Counted from the first letter of the stretch, positions 1 to 8,726 are shown. The stretch: 64,000 bases of DNA from Niabella drilacis (GCF_900101395.1 NZ_FMZO01000003.1:327664-391663), one strand, 5' to 3'. Numbers and translations: made by a program. Notes: generated by a model not told the origin, from the letters alone.

Positions 1-44
1 GGGCTAAAAAAACGGTGAGCTCTGTATACCGGAACAAACAGACC

Positions 45-1436
45 TCACAGGTCTTTTAAGCCTTGTTTCTTCCGCGCTTCCCATTGTTCATTAAATGATT
101 TTTTTGGAAATTTAAGTTTGCTGTGGTTTTTGGTCCAGGCCCCGGCCACCATATTGATGAACGTGCCTTTGAAATTGCCGTTTACCATGTTCACCATGCT
201 GCGTTTGAGCATGGCCGTCTTCCACATCTTCCAGGAGAATTTTTCAATCAATGGGGCATAACCTTCTTCTACGGCCTCATACCGGTTTTCCAGCAAGAGC
301 TCGTGGAGGTTGATCTTTACAGCGCATACTTCGGTACAATTGCCGCAGAGGGAGGATGCATGGCTGAGGTGTTTCCATTCCTTCATTTCCTTTAACTGCG
401 GGGTGATCACCGAACCGATGGGGCCGCTGTAAGTGGTATTGTAGGTATGGCCCCCGATGTTTTTATAAACCGGGCAGGCATTGAGGCAGGCACCACAGCG
501 GATGCAGTACAGGGCTTCCCTTGCTTTTTCGTTGGCCAGCATTTTACTGCGGCCGTTGTCCAGCAGGATCACATACATTTCTTCGGGGCCATCCGCTTCC
601 TGTTGTTGCCGGGGGCCAGTCACAATGGTACTGTAGGAGGTAATGCGTTGTCCGGTACCAAAGCTGCTCAGGAGTGGCCAGAATAATGCCAGGTCCGTCA
701 TGGACGGGATCACTTTTTCGATGCCTGCTACCACAATATGTGTTTTGGGCATGGAGCAGCTGAGCCGGGCATTACCTTCATTTTCGGTGATGGCAATTCC
801 GCCGATGTCGGCTATGATGAAATTGGCACCGGTAACGCCCACTTCTGCCTCCGCGTATTTCTGGCGCAATCTTTCGCGGGCGGTAAGGGTGAGCTTTTCG
901 GCACTGTCATTTGGATCGGTACCCAGTTTTTCCGCAAACAATTCGGCGATCTGTTCCCGGCTTTTGTGCATGGCCGGGGTTACAATATGGTAAGGTGGTT
1001 CTCCCGCCAGTTGCTGAATGTATTCGCCAAGGTCTGTTTCTATACTTTCAATATGATGTTTGGCCAGGTTATCGTTCAGGTGTAATTCCTCCGTAACCAT
1101 GCTTTTGCTTTTTACCAGCGTTTTACAGTTTTTTTGCCGGCAGATCTCCAGGATCACTTCGTTGGCCTGTTGGGCATCCTCGCACCAGATCACTTTGGCA
1201 CCGCGCTTTGTAATGTTGGCTTCAAAATTTTCCAGGGTCTGGTCCAGCACCTCTATCGCTTTCCATTTTAAATTCTTGGCCCGTTCCCGAGCCAGGTTAA
1301 GGTCGGCAAACTGAGCCTGTCCGCCCGGCACGGCTGCGTTGTACCTCGAGATATTGAAATTGATCACCTTCCGGTGCTCCCGGTCGTAGGCTTTTTCCCT
1401 GCTCTTTTTCTGAAAGATGGACGATGTATGCGACAT
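45..1436 (-). CDS. lutB: Lactate utilization iron-sulfur protein LutB
   Basis: Iron-sulfur subunit of the LutABC L-lactate oxidase complex, which oxidises lactate to pyruvate in the cytoplasm. A LUD (DUF162-type) domain fills roughly residues 60-290. A ferredoxin-like pair follows: CIRCGACLNACP near residues 308-320 and LCGNCTEVC near 357-366. These supply cysteines for two 4Fe-4S clusters. The C-terminal 80 residues are the usual family tail. At 463 aa it is full length. LutA and LutC are not in the window; downstream genes would lie left of position 45. A TAAATTTG box on the minus strand ends 4 nt before the ATG, so the mRNA is probably leaderless. Confidence 0.93.
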   Translation of the reverse strand: MSHTSSIFQKKSREKAYDREHRKVINFNISRYNAAVPGGQAQFADLNLARERAKNLKWKAIEVLDQTLENFEANITKRGAKVIWCEDAQQANEVILEICRQKNCKTLVKSKSMVTEELHLNDNLAKHHIESIETDLGEYIQQLAGEPPYHIVTPAMHKSREQIAELFAEKLGTDPNDSAEKLTLTARERLRQKYAEAEVGVTGANFIIADIGGIAITENEGNARLSCSMPKTHIVVAGIEKVIPSMTDLALFWPLLSSFGTGQRITSYSTIVTGPRQQQEADGPEEMYVILLDNGRSKMLANEKAREALYCIRCGACLNACPVYKNIGGHTYNTTYSGPIGSVITPQLKEMKEWKHLSHASSLCGNCTEVCAVKINLHELLLENRYEAVEEGYAPLIEKFSWKMWKTAMLKRSMVNMVNGNFKGTFINMVAGAWTKNHSKLKFPKKSFNEQWEARKKQGLKDL

Positions 1437-1440
1437 GTGG

Positions 1441-1448
1441 CAAATTTA
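1441..1448 (-). promoter_or_regulatory. Bacteroidota -7 box of lutB
   Basis: TAAATTTG (consensus TANNTTTG) read on the minus strand, 4 nt before the lutB ATG. A weak TTCG sits 19 bp upstream in the -33 position. The spacing predicts transcription starting at or near the start codon. Confidence 0.55.
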
Positions 1449-1500
1449 GCCAAATGCCACGAATGCACGAATGAGGGAATGTTAATTTGTACACCGGAGA

Positions 1501-1532
1501 TCTCAGCCATCAGTCTTTAGCCTTCAGCCAGC
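1501..1532. repeat. Quasi-repetitive spacer phrase (CAGCC/TCAG type)
   Basis: The short spacer between lutB and the TlpA-like gene repeats the words CAGCC, ATCAGT and TTCAGCC in loose succession. The same kind of phrase recurs in other spacers of this window (for example 17885-17964 and 21088-21130). No gene is visible here. Confidence 0.4.
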
Positions 1533-1534
1533 CT

Positions 1535-2110
1535 TTACCGCGTTAGCCCTTCCAGAAACGCCCGGAATTTTTTATTGCTGAAATCAGCCGTTCCCTCGTG
1601 TTGATACACCGGGTTCCCGGTCTTATCCAGCACAAGGGTGGTGGGCAGTGTGCCGCTGTACCAGGAGGAGGGCACGGTTCCCCGGAAGCTGGATACCGGC
1701 AGACTGAGTTCTTTTTTCTTTATAAAAGCCGTTGCTTTGGCGAGGTCCTGATCGGCATCCACCAGCAGGAATATGATATTGGGATTGTGTTTAAAAGCTG
1801 TATAAAGTTCACTGATGGCCGGCATCTCCGCAATACAGGGCGGGCACCAGGTTGCCCAAAAGTTGATGAACACCACTTTGCCCTTTAAAGATCCGGGTGT
1901 GTGGATTGCGCCGCTTTCGGTGATAAACTGGATGGATGCCGTTGCGGCTTCCGGCGGTGTTGCTTTGATGGCTGTAACCCGGGGCTGGAAAAAGCCTGCT
2001 TTCATCAACCCGCGAATAATTACCGCCTTAAATTCCGGGAATACAAAAAGTGCCAGCGCAAAGGCCAGCAGGCCCGCTGTGACAAGATTTTGTATTGTTT
2101 TTTTTGACAT
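1535..2110 (-). CDS. Membrane-anchored TlpA-like thiol-disulfide oxidoreductase
   Basis: Periplasmic thioredoxin-fold protein of the TlpA/ResA class, expected to reduce disulfides in exported or cytochrome c-type partners. An N-terminal hydrophobic anchor covers residues 9-26. After a spacer of about 30 residues the redoxin domain starts, with active site WATWCPPC (C89 and C92) and the cis-proline region near GTLPTTLV. At 191 aa it has the normal length for the class. It lies 98 bp downstream of lutB on the same strand with a spacer phrase between. The specific partner cannot be told from sequence. Confidence 0.85.
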   Translation of the reverse strand: MSKKTIQNLVTAGLLAFALALFVFPEFKAVIIRGLMKAGFFQPRVTAIKATPPEAATASIQFITESGAIHTPGSLKGKVVFINFWATWCPPCIAEMPAISELYTAFKHNPNIIFLLVDADQDLAKATAFIKKKELSLPVSSFRGTVPSSWYSGTLPTTLVLDKTGNPVYQHEGTADFSNKKFRAFLEGLTR

Positions 2111-2178
2111 GATGCTGCAATTTAACCCCGCAATCTCCCGAATCTTTCTGACGGGAGGTATTTTAAAAATAATAAATA

Positions 2179-2209
2179 TTTGTTAACCGCCCGGCAGCCG
2201 TTACTTTTG
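2179..2209 (+). promoter_or_regulatory. Bacteroidota promoter for the DUF3472 gene
   Basis: A textbook Bacteroidota promoter: TTTG at 2179-2182, a 19-bp spacer, and TACTTTTG at 2202-2209. Transcription would start near 2215, giving a leader of about 25 nt before the ATG at 2240. Confidence 0.75.
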
Positions 2210-2239
2210 ATGTTCACGTTTATCAAAAATCAGTAGCAT

Positions 2240-3628
2240 ATGAACCGTCATCGTCGTATCCTGTTTTCAGGTTGCTTTCTTTTTTCGCTATCCATGTTGC
2301 AGGCACAATCTCCAGGCCCGGCAGCAGAAAAGAAGCAGTTTGAAGTGCCCGCCAATAAAGCGTATGCGGAGCCGTTTACGCCCGGCGATCCGGGCGTTTC
2401 CATCCCTGTTGGTTATCCGGAAAGCCGGGGCAGTATCAGCAAATGGCGCAATAAAGACAAAAGTGTTTCATGGATCGTTTATCAAAAACCGGGGCAGTAT
2501 GATCTGTATTTCGACAACCAGGTTACTGCGGGCAAAAAGCTGCGCTTCAGGCTGGATATAAGCGGTACCTATCCACAGTCAGGATTGAAGCAGGTAAGCC
2601 GTGATCTTGTTTTTACCGGTACCGGTAAAAAGGATACATTGTATGGATCACCGGTCCGGATTACCTCTGAGGGCTATTATAAATATACGCTGACTCCGGT
2701 AACCGATCCGGAAGGAGCTATCACGATTACCACTTTGTTATTCAAAACGGCCACACGGGATGGCTGGGTGAATTTTATCAATTACCAGTCAACCCCTTCA
2801 GTACATCTTTCGTTCAGCAGTACAGTGCCTACTACCAAATCCTATAACTGGTTATACGAAGAGATCCTGGTTCCGGAGGGTGAAGATCCCCTGCATACCT
2901 ATTATATGTCGCTGGGCTTTTACCGGGGATACCTGGGCATTCAAACCAATTCACCCACCGAACGGAGGGTCTTATTCTCGGTTTGGGATAGTAAAGACGC
3001 CGAAAAAGATTCCAGCATCACAAAAGCTGATTTCGTAAGCCTGGTGGATAAGGATCCCGCTACAACGGTTAAGTCGTTTGGGGGTGAAGGAACCGGGGGG
3101 CAATCATTTGTAAAGGATGCTAACTGGAAAACAGGCCGGCCGGTTCGGTTTTTAATGAATGTGTTGCCGCAGGAAAATAATTCGGTAGTGCTTTCTGCAT
3201 GGTACCAGGTGGCCAATGAAGGGTGGCAGTACATTGCCTCCTGGCGTGCACCTCGTGAAAAGCGCTTTTTCGATGGCTTTTATTCCTTTCTTGAAAATTA
3301 TGGGTATACGAACGGCCAGCTCCGCAGGGAGGCTTATTACTATAATGCCTGGGGAGTGGAGCAGGCCACAGGAAAATGGATCAATTTTAATAAGGTCCGT
3401 TTTTCCAATACCGATGGTAAAACCGGTCAGCGGGTAGATTATGAGCAGGGCGTGTCTCTAAAATATCCCGATCGCTTTTATATGGCGGCAGGCGGATATA
3501 CTCCCACCGTAAAAACGAAGAATGAAATGCCGGTTTTGAAAACGCCTCCGTCCCTGGATCTTAAAAAATTTGAGGCACGGGTAACGGAAGCGCTGAAAAA
3601 CGAGGGCCGGCAGAATATCCGGCGATGA
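2240..3628 (+). CDS. Exported DUF3472 (DUF5077-containing) protein
   Basis: Secreted protein of unknown function. A cleavable signal peptide (residues 1-22, ending LQAQ) precedes an N-terminal beta-sandwich resembling DUF5077 (about residues 35-185), then a DUF3472 domain (about 200-400) rich in Trp and Tyr. Family members are common in Bacteroidota and often sit near carbohydrate genes, so a surface glycan role is possible but unproven. At 462 aa it appears intact. It has its own promoter at 2179-2209 and diverges from the TlpA-like gene. Confidence 0.75.
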   Translation: MNRHRRILFSGCFLFSLSMLQAQSPGPAAEKKQFEVPANKAYAEPFTPGDPGVSIPVGYPESRGSISKWRNKDKSVSWIVYQKPGQYDLYFDNQVTAGKKLRFRLDISGTYPQSGLKQVSRDLVFTGTGKKDTLYGSPVRITSEGYYKYTLTPVTDPEGAITITTLLFKTATRDGWVNFINYQSTPSVHLSFSSTVPTTKSYNWLYEEILVPEGEDPLHTYYMSLGFYRGYLGIQTNSPTERRVLFSVWDSKDAEKDSSITKADFVSLVDKDPATTVKSFGGEGTGGQSFVKDANWKTGRPVRFLMNVLPQENNSVVLSAWYQVANEGWQYIASWRAPREKRFFDGFYSFLENYGYTNGQLRREAYYYNAWGVEQATGKWINFNKVRFSNTDGKTGQRVDYEQGVSLKYPDRFYMAAGGYTPTVKTKNEMPVLKTPPSLDLKKFEARVTEALKNEGRQNIRR

Positions 3629-3842
3629 TATACCTGGTAAATTGAACAGGAGCAATAGGGCATCCGGAAGCAAAAGAATCAGGAAAAAGACGGACACTCG
3701 TTAACCTAAGGCTGGCCAGACAGCGATGGTGAATGCTTATTTTAATGTCCGCACGGCAATGTCAATCACTACCGTTATACCGGTCATGTAATTGCCGGAA
3801 TTGAATTGCATCTGCCCCATATGCAGATGATCGCTGCCTGCT

Positions 3843-4874
3843 TTATTTTATTTTCCCGACCAGCGCTTTCAGCTGCTGAAACGCCTGTTTTTCCAGCGCG
3901 GATATTTCAATCAGCCGGTCGCCCATATTGTCATAGTCCGCCTGGGTATTCAGCCGGCCTTTATAGATGCCGGAAGCCTGGATGGCTGCATCCCGCCATT
4001 TATCCCCCGTAGCGGTAAATTTTTGGGATAGATCAAAAAGCTCGTCAGCTTTTATATATGGATGAGCCTGCTGTAAAAAGGCGCCGTAGATAAACCGGAA
4101 GCCGCCGCCGCCGGTACCGATCTCCTCCTGCATCCGCACCAGCTGAGCCAGGTAGCTGCGGGCTTTTTCATCGCCCAGTTTGGTCTTCCATTTTTTGATC
4201 TGCCGGCCGGTATAGGCAATGCCGCTTACACCGCCAAAGGAGCCCGGAATATGCAGCATATCCCGGCAGTTGCGTTTGATACCCTTGATAATGCCCTGTT
4301 TCATTTGTTCATCTGTTGGCTCCTTCAAATGATCGCCCGGGTAATATAGCTGTCCGCGTGGCGCAAAAGCGCCTTTGGCAAAACGCACACGTTCCAGTTC
4401 GTAGCTGTTCATGGTAACAAGCCCTTCCATAATGGGATCGCTGATATAGTAATCATCTCCTTTTTTATCTACCACGATCAGGTTGTGTGCGTTGAAATGA
4501 AAGCGGTATTCTTTTGGAAAATAAGTCAGGTAAAAAACACCTACCTGGCAGGCGGTAGGTTTGCCGGCCAGTATACGCCCGTCCAGCTCCTGCATGGCTT
4601 TTTCATGTGACCGGAATTTTTTCCGGGTAACAGGAACGCCGAGTGCGGTACAGGTACGCTTAAAGATCAGCCCCGGCATGGTCCTGAAAGAAATAGCCGG
4701 ACCTCCATTCACCTTCATAAACGGCAGCTGGATATAAAACAGCCCGGATCCCATGCCAAAAGCCAGCGGTTCGGTAATTTTTGTGATACCGTAATGACGC
4801 AATAATGCCGTGGTAACGCCGTTCTCGCAATGGGCTGCCTGGAGATGTTTGAAATTTGTATGTTGAAGTTCCAA
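3843..4874 (-). CDS. BtrH-type acyltransferase (BtrH_N / DUF4872)
   Basis: Resembles BtrH, the butirosin enzyme that moves an acyl group from an acyl carrier protein to an amine. The N-terminal domain has a papain-like layout: the AAHCENGVTT segment carries candidate nucleophile C16, and FHFNAHNLIVVD carries candidate H130 and D136. The C-terminal half (about 160-343) matches the helical DUF4872 region. Homologues occur in flexirubin/dialkylresorcinol loci, so acylation of the resorcinol product or a lipid is a reasonable inference. It is last in a minus-strand series with the small HTH-like gene 114 bp upstream. Confidence 0.78.
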   Translation of the reverse strand: MELQHTNFKHLQAAHCENGVTTALLRHYGITKITEPLAFGMGSGLFYIQLPFMKVNGGPAISFRTMPGLIFKRTCTALGVPVTRKKFRSHEKAMQELDGRILAGKPTACQVGVFYLTYFPKEYRFHFNAHNLIVVDKKGDDYYISDPIMEGLVTMNSYELERVRFAKGAFAPRGQLYYPGDHLKEPTDEQMKQGIIKGIKRNCRDMLHIPGSFGGVSGIAYTGRQIKKWKTKLGDEKARSYLAQLVRMQEEIGTGGGGFRFIYGAFLQQAHPYIKADELFDLSQKFTATGDKWRDAAIQASGIYKGRLNTQADYDNMGDRLIEISALEKQAFQQLKALVGKIK

Positions 4875-4891
4875 GTTTGTTGTTTATAATA

Positions 4892-4928
4892 GTGAGAAGT
4901 GAATGGTTTATTGTGAGAAGTGAATGGT
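4892..4928. repeat. 16-bp direct repeat upstream of the btrH-like gene
   Basis: GTGAGAAGTGAATGGT occurs at 4892-4907 and again at 4913-4928, a 21-bp period (two helical turns). More words of the same type (GGTCAGTGGTCAATAGG and similar) follow to 4960. It lies between the btrH-like start and the preceding gene, so it may be regulatory or simply part of the spacer-phrase class seen elsewhere. Confidence 0.6.
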
Positions 4929-4988
4929 CAGTGGTCAATAGGGAATGGTGAATCGTTAAGAGGGGATCATAACCCTGCTCACTACCCG

Positions 4989-5402
4989 CTATTCCCTGTT
5001 TACGGTGTTAAACGGGTTTTTTAATTCCTCTACGCTCACCTCAAAAAGCGCTGCGTATTTTTTTAGTTTATCTGCAGGAAGTTTTTGAAAGCCGGAAGGT
5101 TTCAGGTGTTTTTTGATGGTCCATTTCCAGTAGCCGGTATAGGAAGCCAGGATGTTCAGATCCATGATCTTTTTCTCCATAAAATACAGGATGGGGCTGG
5201 CGCCGCCGGACAGTACCTGTTGTTTGGCTGCTTCGATCTTTGCCTCCACATCATGCCAGGCCACGTTTAATGCCTCGGTTTTTACATCCCAGCCGGTACT
5301 CTGACCGGTGGAATAGTTACCGTTCTCGTCTACCACATAGGTCACCTCTTTGGCTATTTTGCCAAGAGCGCCGTTATCCTGGGGAATCTCTTCTTTTTTC
5401 AT
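4989..5402 (-). CDS. Small conserved protein with HTH-like C-terminus
   Basis: 138-aa protein of unknown function. The N-terminal half looks like a soluble alpha/beta segment (DVKTEALNVAWHDVEAKI). The C-terminal half, from about residue 75, has the helical pattern of a lambda-repressor-like domain: ILASYTGYWKWTIKKHL followed by KLKKYAALFEVSVEELKNP, which is typical of Cro/CI-type helices. A DNA-binding regulator of the locus is possible. The start is placed at the MKKEEIP methionine rather than nine codons earlier, because AT-rich leader sequence precedes it. Two terminators separate it from darB. Confidence 0.62.
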   Translation of the reverse strand: MKKEEIPQDNGALGKIAKEVTYVVDENGNYSTGQSTGWDVKTEALNVAWHDVEAKIEAAKQQVLSGGASPILYFMEKKIMDLNILASYTGYWKWTIKKHLKPSGFQKLPADKLKKYAALFEVSVEELKNPFNTVNRE

Positions 5403-5472
5403 ATAAAGAAAAAAATTTAAACAAGGCAAGCTAATGAAAAATGATGAAATACGATTCGCTAAATCAAGGGAT

Positions 5473-5509
5473 AAAAACCGCGAGATTCTCGAAGAATCTC
5501 GCGGTTTTT
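5473..5509 (-). terminator. Strong bidirectional intrinsic terminator
   Basis: Perfect 17-bp inverted repeat: arms at 5473-5489 and 5493-5509 around a 3-nt CGA loop, with a CCGCGAGATTCT core and A/T tracts at both ends. It can terminate in either direction. It lies downstream of darB on the minus strand and before the small HTH-like gene. Confidence 0.85.
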
Positions 5510-5525
5510 ACATGGCCGAAACAAA

Positions 5526-5555
5526 AAAGTGAAAAAACGAAGGCTTTTTCACTTT
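5526..5555 (-). terminator. Second terminator hairpin after darB
   Basis: 11-bp inverted repeat (AAAGTGAAAAA at 5526-5536 and its complement at 5545-5555) with an 8-nt loop, closer to the darB stop than the first hairpin. The two together form a tandem terminator. Confidence 0.7.
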
Positions 5556-5593
5556 CTATTATTGACCATTAACTATTGCCTATTCCCCGCTCT

Positions 5594-6742
5594 CTACACC
5601 ACTGTCAGCAATGCATACATATAGCTGAACCTTGAGCTTTCGGGCACCAGCAGGAACACTTTATCGCCTTTTTTCAGCTGCCCGCTGTTAAATAGTTCGT
5701 CCACCATAAAGTATACAGAAGCTGCACCTACGTTTCCTACGCGGCTCAGGTTCACAAACCATTTTTCGTAAGGAATATGATGGCCCAGCTTAATATGTTC
5801 ATCATATATTTTATCCTTAAAGAAGTTGCTGCTCATATGCGGCAGATACCAGGTAATATCATCCGGGTTCAGTCCGCGGCGCTCAAACAATTCCGGTAGC
5901 AGTTTTCCACCCAGCGGCACAATATTCGGGCTCAGTAATTTCACATCCTGTTTAATGCTCAGGACCGATTTTTCATTCAGCTCTTCATGATTAAATTCCA
6001 GGAAGCTTTTTAAATGGCCATCCTCCTGTTTTTCTGCTCCCATATACATGCAGGCCTCCATATGGTCGGCATAGGAAATGCCTTCCATCCATTCTATTTT
6101 CAGGCTCAGGCCTTCTTCATTCTTTTTATTGGAGATCAGGAATGCCGAAGCACCGTCCGACAGCATCCAGCGTAAAAACTCCTTATCAAAGCTGATATAG
6201 GGGTTCTCTTCCAGCGCTTCCAGTTTATGCACTTCATCTTCAAACTGGTTGGCCACCAATGAGGCAGAGAACCGCTCAGAGCCGGTGGCAACAGCCGTGG
6301 CGGCATCACCGGTCTTTACCGACATATACGCGTATTTTAATGCGTGCATGCCCGCGCAGCATACCCCGGCGGGCGATACCACTTCAATGGATCCCAGCTC
6401 CGGCAACCAGCCATGTACCATCACGGCGTGTGAAGGCATCATCTGGTCTGGCGATGAAGTACCGCAGGAGAGCACATCCACATTTTTAATGCCCCCCGGG
6501 TCCTGTTTAAACAGTTCCTTAATGGCCTCCGCCGTTAACTGGGCATTGGTGTGTGTGATCTTTCCGCCTTTTTCCAATGCATAATAACGATTGGTAATGG
6601 CGTTGTTTCTCAAAACAATTCGTCTGGATTTGGAGGGTTTTCCATTAATATAACCCAGGTAGTCCTCCATTTCGTCGTTGGATACCGGGTTGTTGGGAAA
6701 ATAGTGAGCAGTACGGTTAATATAAACGTCGTTCAAATTCAT
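5594..6742 (-). CDS. darB: DarB-like beta-ketoacyl-ACP synthase III
   Basis: Thiolase-fold KAS III enzyme of the DarB type, which joins beta-ketoacyl units to start dialkylresorcinol (or flexirubin resorcinol) assembly. The catalytic triad is visible: Cys129 in GVCCAGMHALK, His302 in YLPHMSSNFF and Asn337 in GNVGAASVYF. Length 382 aa is normal. It pairs with the DarA-like gene 123 bp upstream on the same strand, which supports the DarB reading over a housekeeping FabH. A minus-strand TAAATTTG box at 6775-6782 may give it its own promoter. Two terminators follow it. Confidence 0.88.
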   Translation of the reverse strand: MNLNDVYINRTAHYFPNNPVSNDEMEDYLGYINGKPSKSRRIVLRNNAITNRYYALEKGGKITHTNAQLTAEAIKELFKQDPGGIKNVDVLSCGTSSPDQMMPSHAVMVHGWLPELGSIEVVSPAGVCCAGMHALKYAYMSVKTGDAATAVATGSERFSASLVANQFEDEVHKLEALEENPYISFDKEFLRWMLSDGASAFLISNKKNEEGLSLKIEWMEGISYADHMEACMYMGAEKQEDGHLKSFLEFNHEELNEKSVLSIKQDVKLLSPNIVPLGGKLLPELFERRGLNPDDITWYLPHMSSNFFKDKIYDEHIKLGHHIPYEKWFVNLSRVGNVGAASVYFMVDELFNSGQLKKGDKVFLLVPESSRFSYMYALLTVV

Positions 6743-6774
6743 AATGTTTTTTAATCATTTATTTTTTATAGCCC

Positions 6775-6782
6775 CAAATTTA
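6775..6782 (-). promoter_or_regulatory. Possible -7 box for darB
   Basis: TAAATTTG on the minus strand, 32 nt before the darB start, in the darA-darB spacer. No good -33 box is visible. A small TCCCGC/GCGGGA hairpin (6806-6822) lies just upstream. Confidence 0.4.
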
Positions 6783-6805
6783 TTACCGGGCTTTCCTGGA
6801 GCCTG

Positions 6806-6822
6806 TCCCGCTAAAAGCGGGA
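6806..6822. repeat. TCCCGC hairpin between darA and darB
   Basis: TCCCGC, TAAAA loop, GCGGGA: a 6-bp perfect stem. It has no T-tract on either side, so it looks more like a small intergenic palindrome than a terminator. Confidence 0.5.
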
Positions 6823-6865
6823 TCGCACCCTTCAGCTACAGTGCTTTTATTGAACTAATGAGCGG

Positions 6866-7783
6866 TTAAATCTTTTCCCTCCATTCCACACCTGCGTAAT
6901 AATCCATTTGCCGCCGGACCTTCTTCTGGCTGAATGGACGCACCAGGATCAAATCTACTAATAAAATAATAGGAGAAGCGATCAGTAACGCTACCGCAAG
7001 ATAATATTTATAGGCAACAAGTATTTTTTTTCTGTTTTTCGGGTGTTTATTGATGATGGCCACCCATTTTTTGAATATTTTCCCGGCCTTGCGTTCAATA
7101 AACATAAGGGAATATTTTACCACCACTGCTTTTTGTTTTACCAGCTCCGGCTGCAGGTCCTGCCAGTTGCCGGATTGCAGGTGCCGGTTTACCGTGGCGC
7201 CAAAAACGGAAGCATTGGCAATATCAGCCGCTGCCACACCCGGTTTGGGAAAAATACCCCATTTACGGTCTTTTCTTCCTGTGCCCAACCAGTGAAAAAT
7301 GGTAAAATAGCTGAGGTGGTTGAGGTGCCGGTCAAACAGGGCAATATTTCCCGAAAGCTGTGCTCCGGCCTCCCGGAGCAGTTTTTTATTCTTTTCCTGG
7401 GCGTTGATCCACATATTGCGGCAACCGCAGATGGTTACCAGCGGAGTGTGTTTGATCAGTGCTTTAAACTGCTCATCCTGTAAAATAGAGTTGATCGGGA
7501 TACTGGGCGACAGGTTCCAGGGTTGCCAGGCCAGTACCACCAGGTCATACCGCTCGCGGGGTACCGACCAGGGTTTCAGCGCCGTGGGGATCACCTCCAC
7601 CGACTCGGGCACGGTATCAAAAAACACCGGGATGCTCCAGGGAAACGGAAAAGAATGCTGGGTTTGAACCTGCAAATAATCCACGGAAACACCATCCGCA
7701 AGCAGCGGTTGTAAAAAGGAATCCAGGATCTCCTTTGTTTGCCCGGATTGTGTAAAGTAAACCGCTAATACATGCTTGCTCAT
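6866..7783 (-). CDS. darA: DarA-like dialkylresorcinol condensing enzyme
   Basis: Protein of the DarA family, which condenses two beta-ketoacyl chains and cyclises them to a 2,5-dialkylcyclohexane-1,3-dione, the precursor of a dialkylresorcinol. The N-terminus has a flavodoxin-like first strand and loop (VLAVYFTQSGQTKEIL, residues 5-20). A hydrophobic segment near residues 260-285 suggests membrane association. It is 305 aa, starts 8 nt after the stop of the small exported protein, and precedes darB. No aromatic ammonia-lyase, aryl-polyene ketosynthase or ACP gene is nearby, so the chains must come from elsewhere. Confidence 0.85.
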   Translation of the reverse strand: MSKHVLAVYFTQSGQTKEILDSFLQPLLADGVSVDYLQVQTQHSFPFPWSIPVFFDTVPESVEVIPTALKPWSVPRERYDLVVLAWQPWNLSPSIPINSILQDEQFKALIKHTPLVTICGCRNMWINAQEKNKKLLREAGAQLSGNIALFDRHLNHLSYFTIFHWLGTGRKDRKWGIFPKPGVAAADIANASVFGATVNRHLQSGNWQDLQPELVKQKAVVVKYSLMFIERKAGKIFKKWVAIINKHPKNRKKILVAYKYYLAVALLIASPIILLVDLILVRPFSQKKVRRQMDYYAGVEWREKI

Positions 7784-7791
7784 ACCTGAAG

Positions 7792-8274
7792 TTATAAAAG
7801 GCCCGACAGTGATTTTGATTTTTTGCTGTAACTTTTTATGCTTTGCTGGGTAACAGCAGGCAGGGAGGCAAACTGATCCCGGACCATTTTGCTGTCTTCG
7901 GCAATGTTTTTGGAATATCCCAACGATTTGGGAGCGTTTTCCTGGATCATCAAACGGAGAAAACGGTATTCCGCCTCTTTGGGATCGGCTTTAATAACCG
8001 ATTCCAGCTTTTTATGTCCCTGTTTAAAGATCGATAATTTTTTAGCGGGTATAGTAACCAGTCCTGCCTTCCGCATTTCAAGTGCGCCGATAAAAGCAGG
8101 GGCCCCCGCAGCCGTGGTGTAACCGGCTACCTGGCTGATCTGTGCATCAATGGTCTTAACCGAACTGCTGGCCAGCGCAGTGTAAAATGCTGCCTTTGAT
8201 TGCGCCGTAACAGTATTGATGGTCAGGAGCAACAACCCGATCGTTCCAATAAATGTTAAAAACCGCTTCGTCAT
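7792..8274 (-). CDS. Small exported protein at head of resorcinol locus
   Basis: Unrecognised 160-aa protein. The start is placed at the MTKRFLTF methionine, which gives a clear signal peptide ending near VTAQS (about residue 25). The mature part is helical and basic, ending in a Lys/Ser-rich tail. It is the first gene of the minus-strand run and sits 8 nt from darA, so it is probably cotranscribed. Homologues may be annotated as hypothetical proteins of flexirubin-type clusters; I cannot assign a role. Confidence 0.7.
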   Translation of the reverse strand: MTKRFLTFIGTIGLLLLTINTVTAQSKAAFYTALASSSVKTIDAQISQVAGYTTAAGAPAFIGALEMRKAGLVTIPAKKLSIFKQGHKKLESVIKADPKEAEYRFLRLMIQENAPKSLGYSKNIAEDSKMVRDQFASLPAVTQQSIKSYSKKSKSLSGLL

Positions 8275-8286
8275 AAATAAAGTTTG

Positions 8287-8294
8287 CAAAAGTA
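8287..8294 (-). promoter_or_regulatory. -7 box of the darA operon
   Basis: TACTTTTG on the minus strand, 12 nt before the start of the first gene of the resorcinol locus. No clear -33 match is seen. Confidence 0.5.
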
Positions 8295-8654
8295 ACGGAT
8301 TATTTGAGAGTATCGGTACCCTTTTACTGTGATTTCGCCGCTGGTCCCATACTTTCTGTTCCTGTTGTCCATTTAAGGATGAAATTAAGGAAACCGCAGT
8401 TGTTTGATATCTTTTTTCAAATTGTTAAAACTCCGGTGGCCCAGTGCTGGAAAATTGATTTTAAACAAGTTAATACCGGAGATGGAGGTATTTCGATGCC
8501 TTGTTCCGGGAAAAAATCCGGACTTTGTTTTGAGAAAAAGCGCTGTCTTTTTAAATTCTTTAATGAAGTATCCTTCTTCCTGATAAGAAAATCTTAAAAT
8601 CCGCCGTTTTTTTTAAACTTGTCAAAATATGACCGTTATTATTCAAAAATGAAT

Positions 8655-8662
8655 TACTTTTG
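8655..8662 (+). promoter_or_regulatory. -7 box of rpsP-rimM
   Basis: TACTTTTG 64 nt upstream of the rpsP start gives a leader of about 57 nt. The rest of the 452-bp spacer (8275-8726) is AT-rich, and I see no gene or strong hairpin in it. Confidence 0.5.
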
Positions 8663-8726
8663 GTGCCCCATATAAGGTGTATGGGAATGAAAATTTATTA
8701 TTTAAAGCCTTAAATTTCTATTTAAA

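Noticed and set aside
8304..8597. 97-codon open frame upstream of rpsP
   Set aside because: No recognisable family, no export or fold signal, and it occupies the rpsP upstream region.
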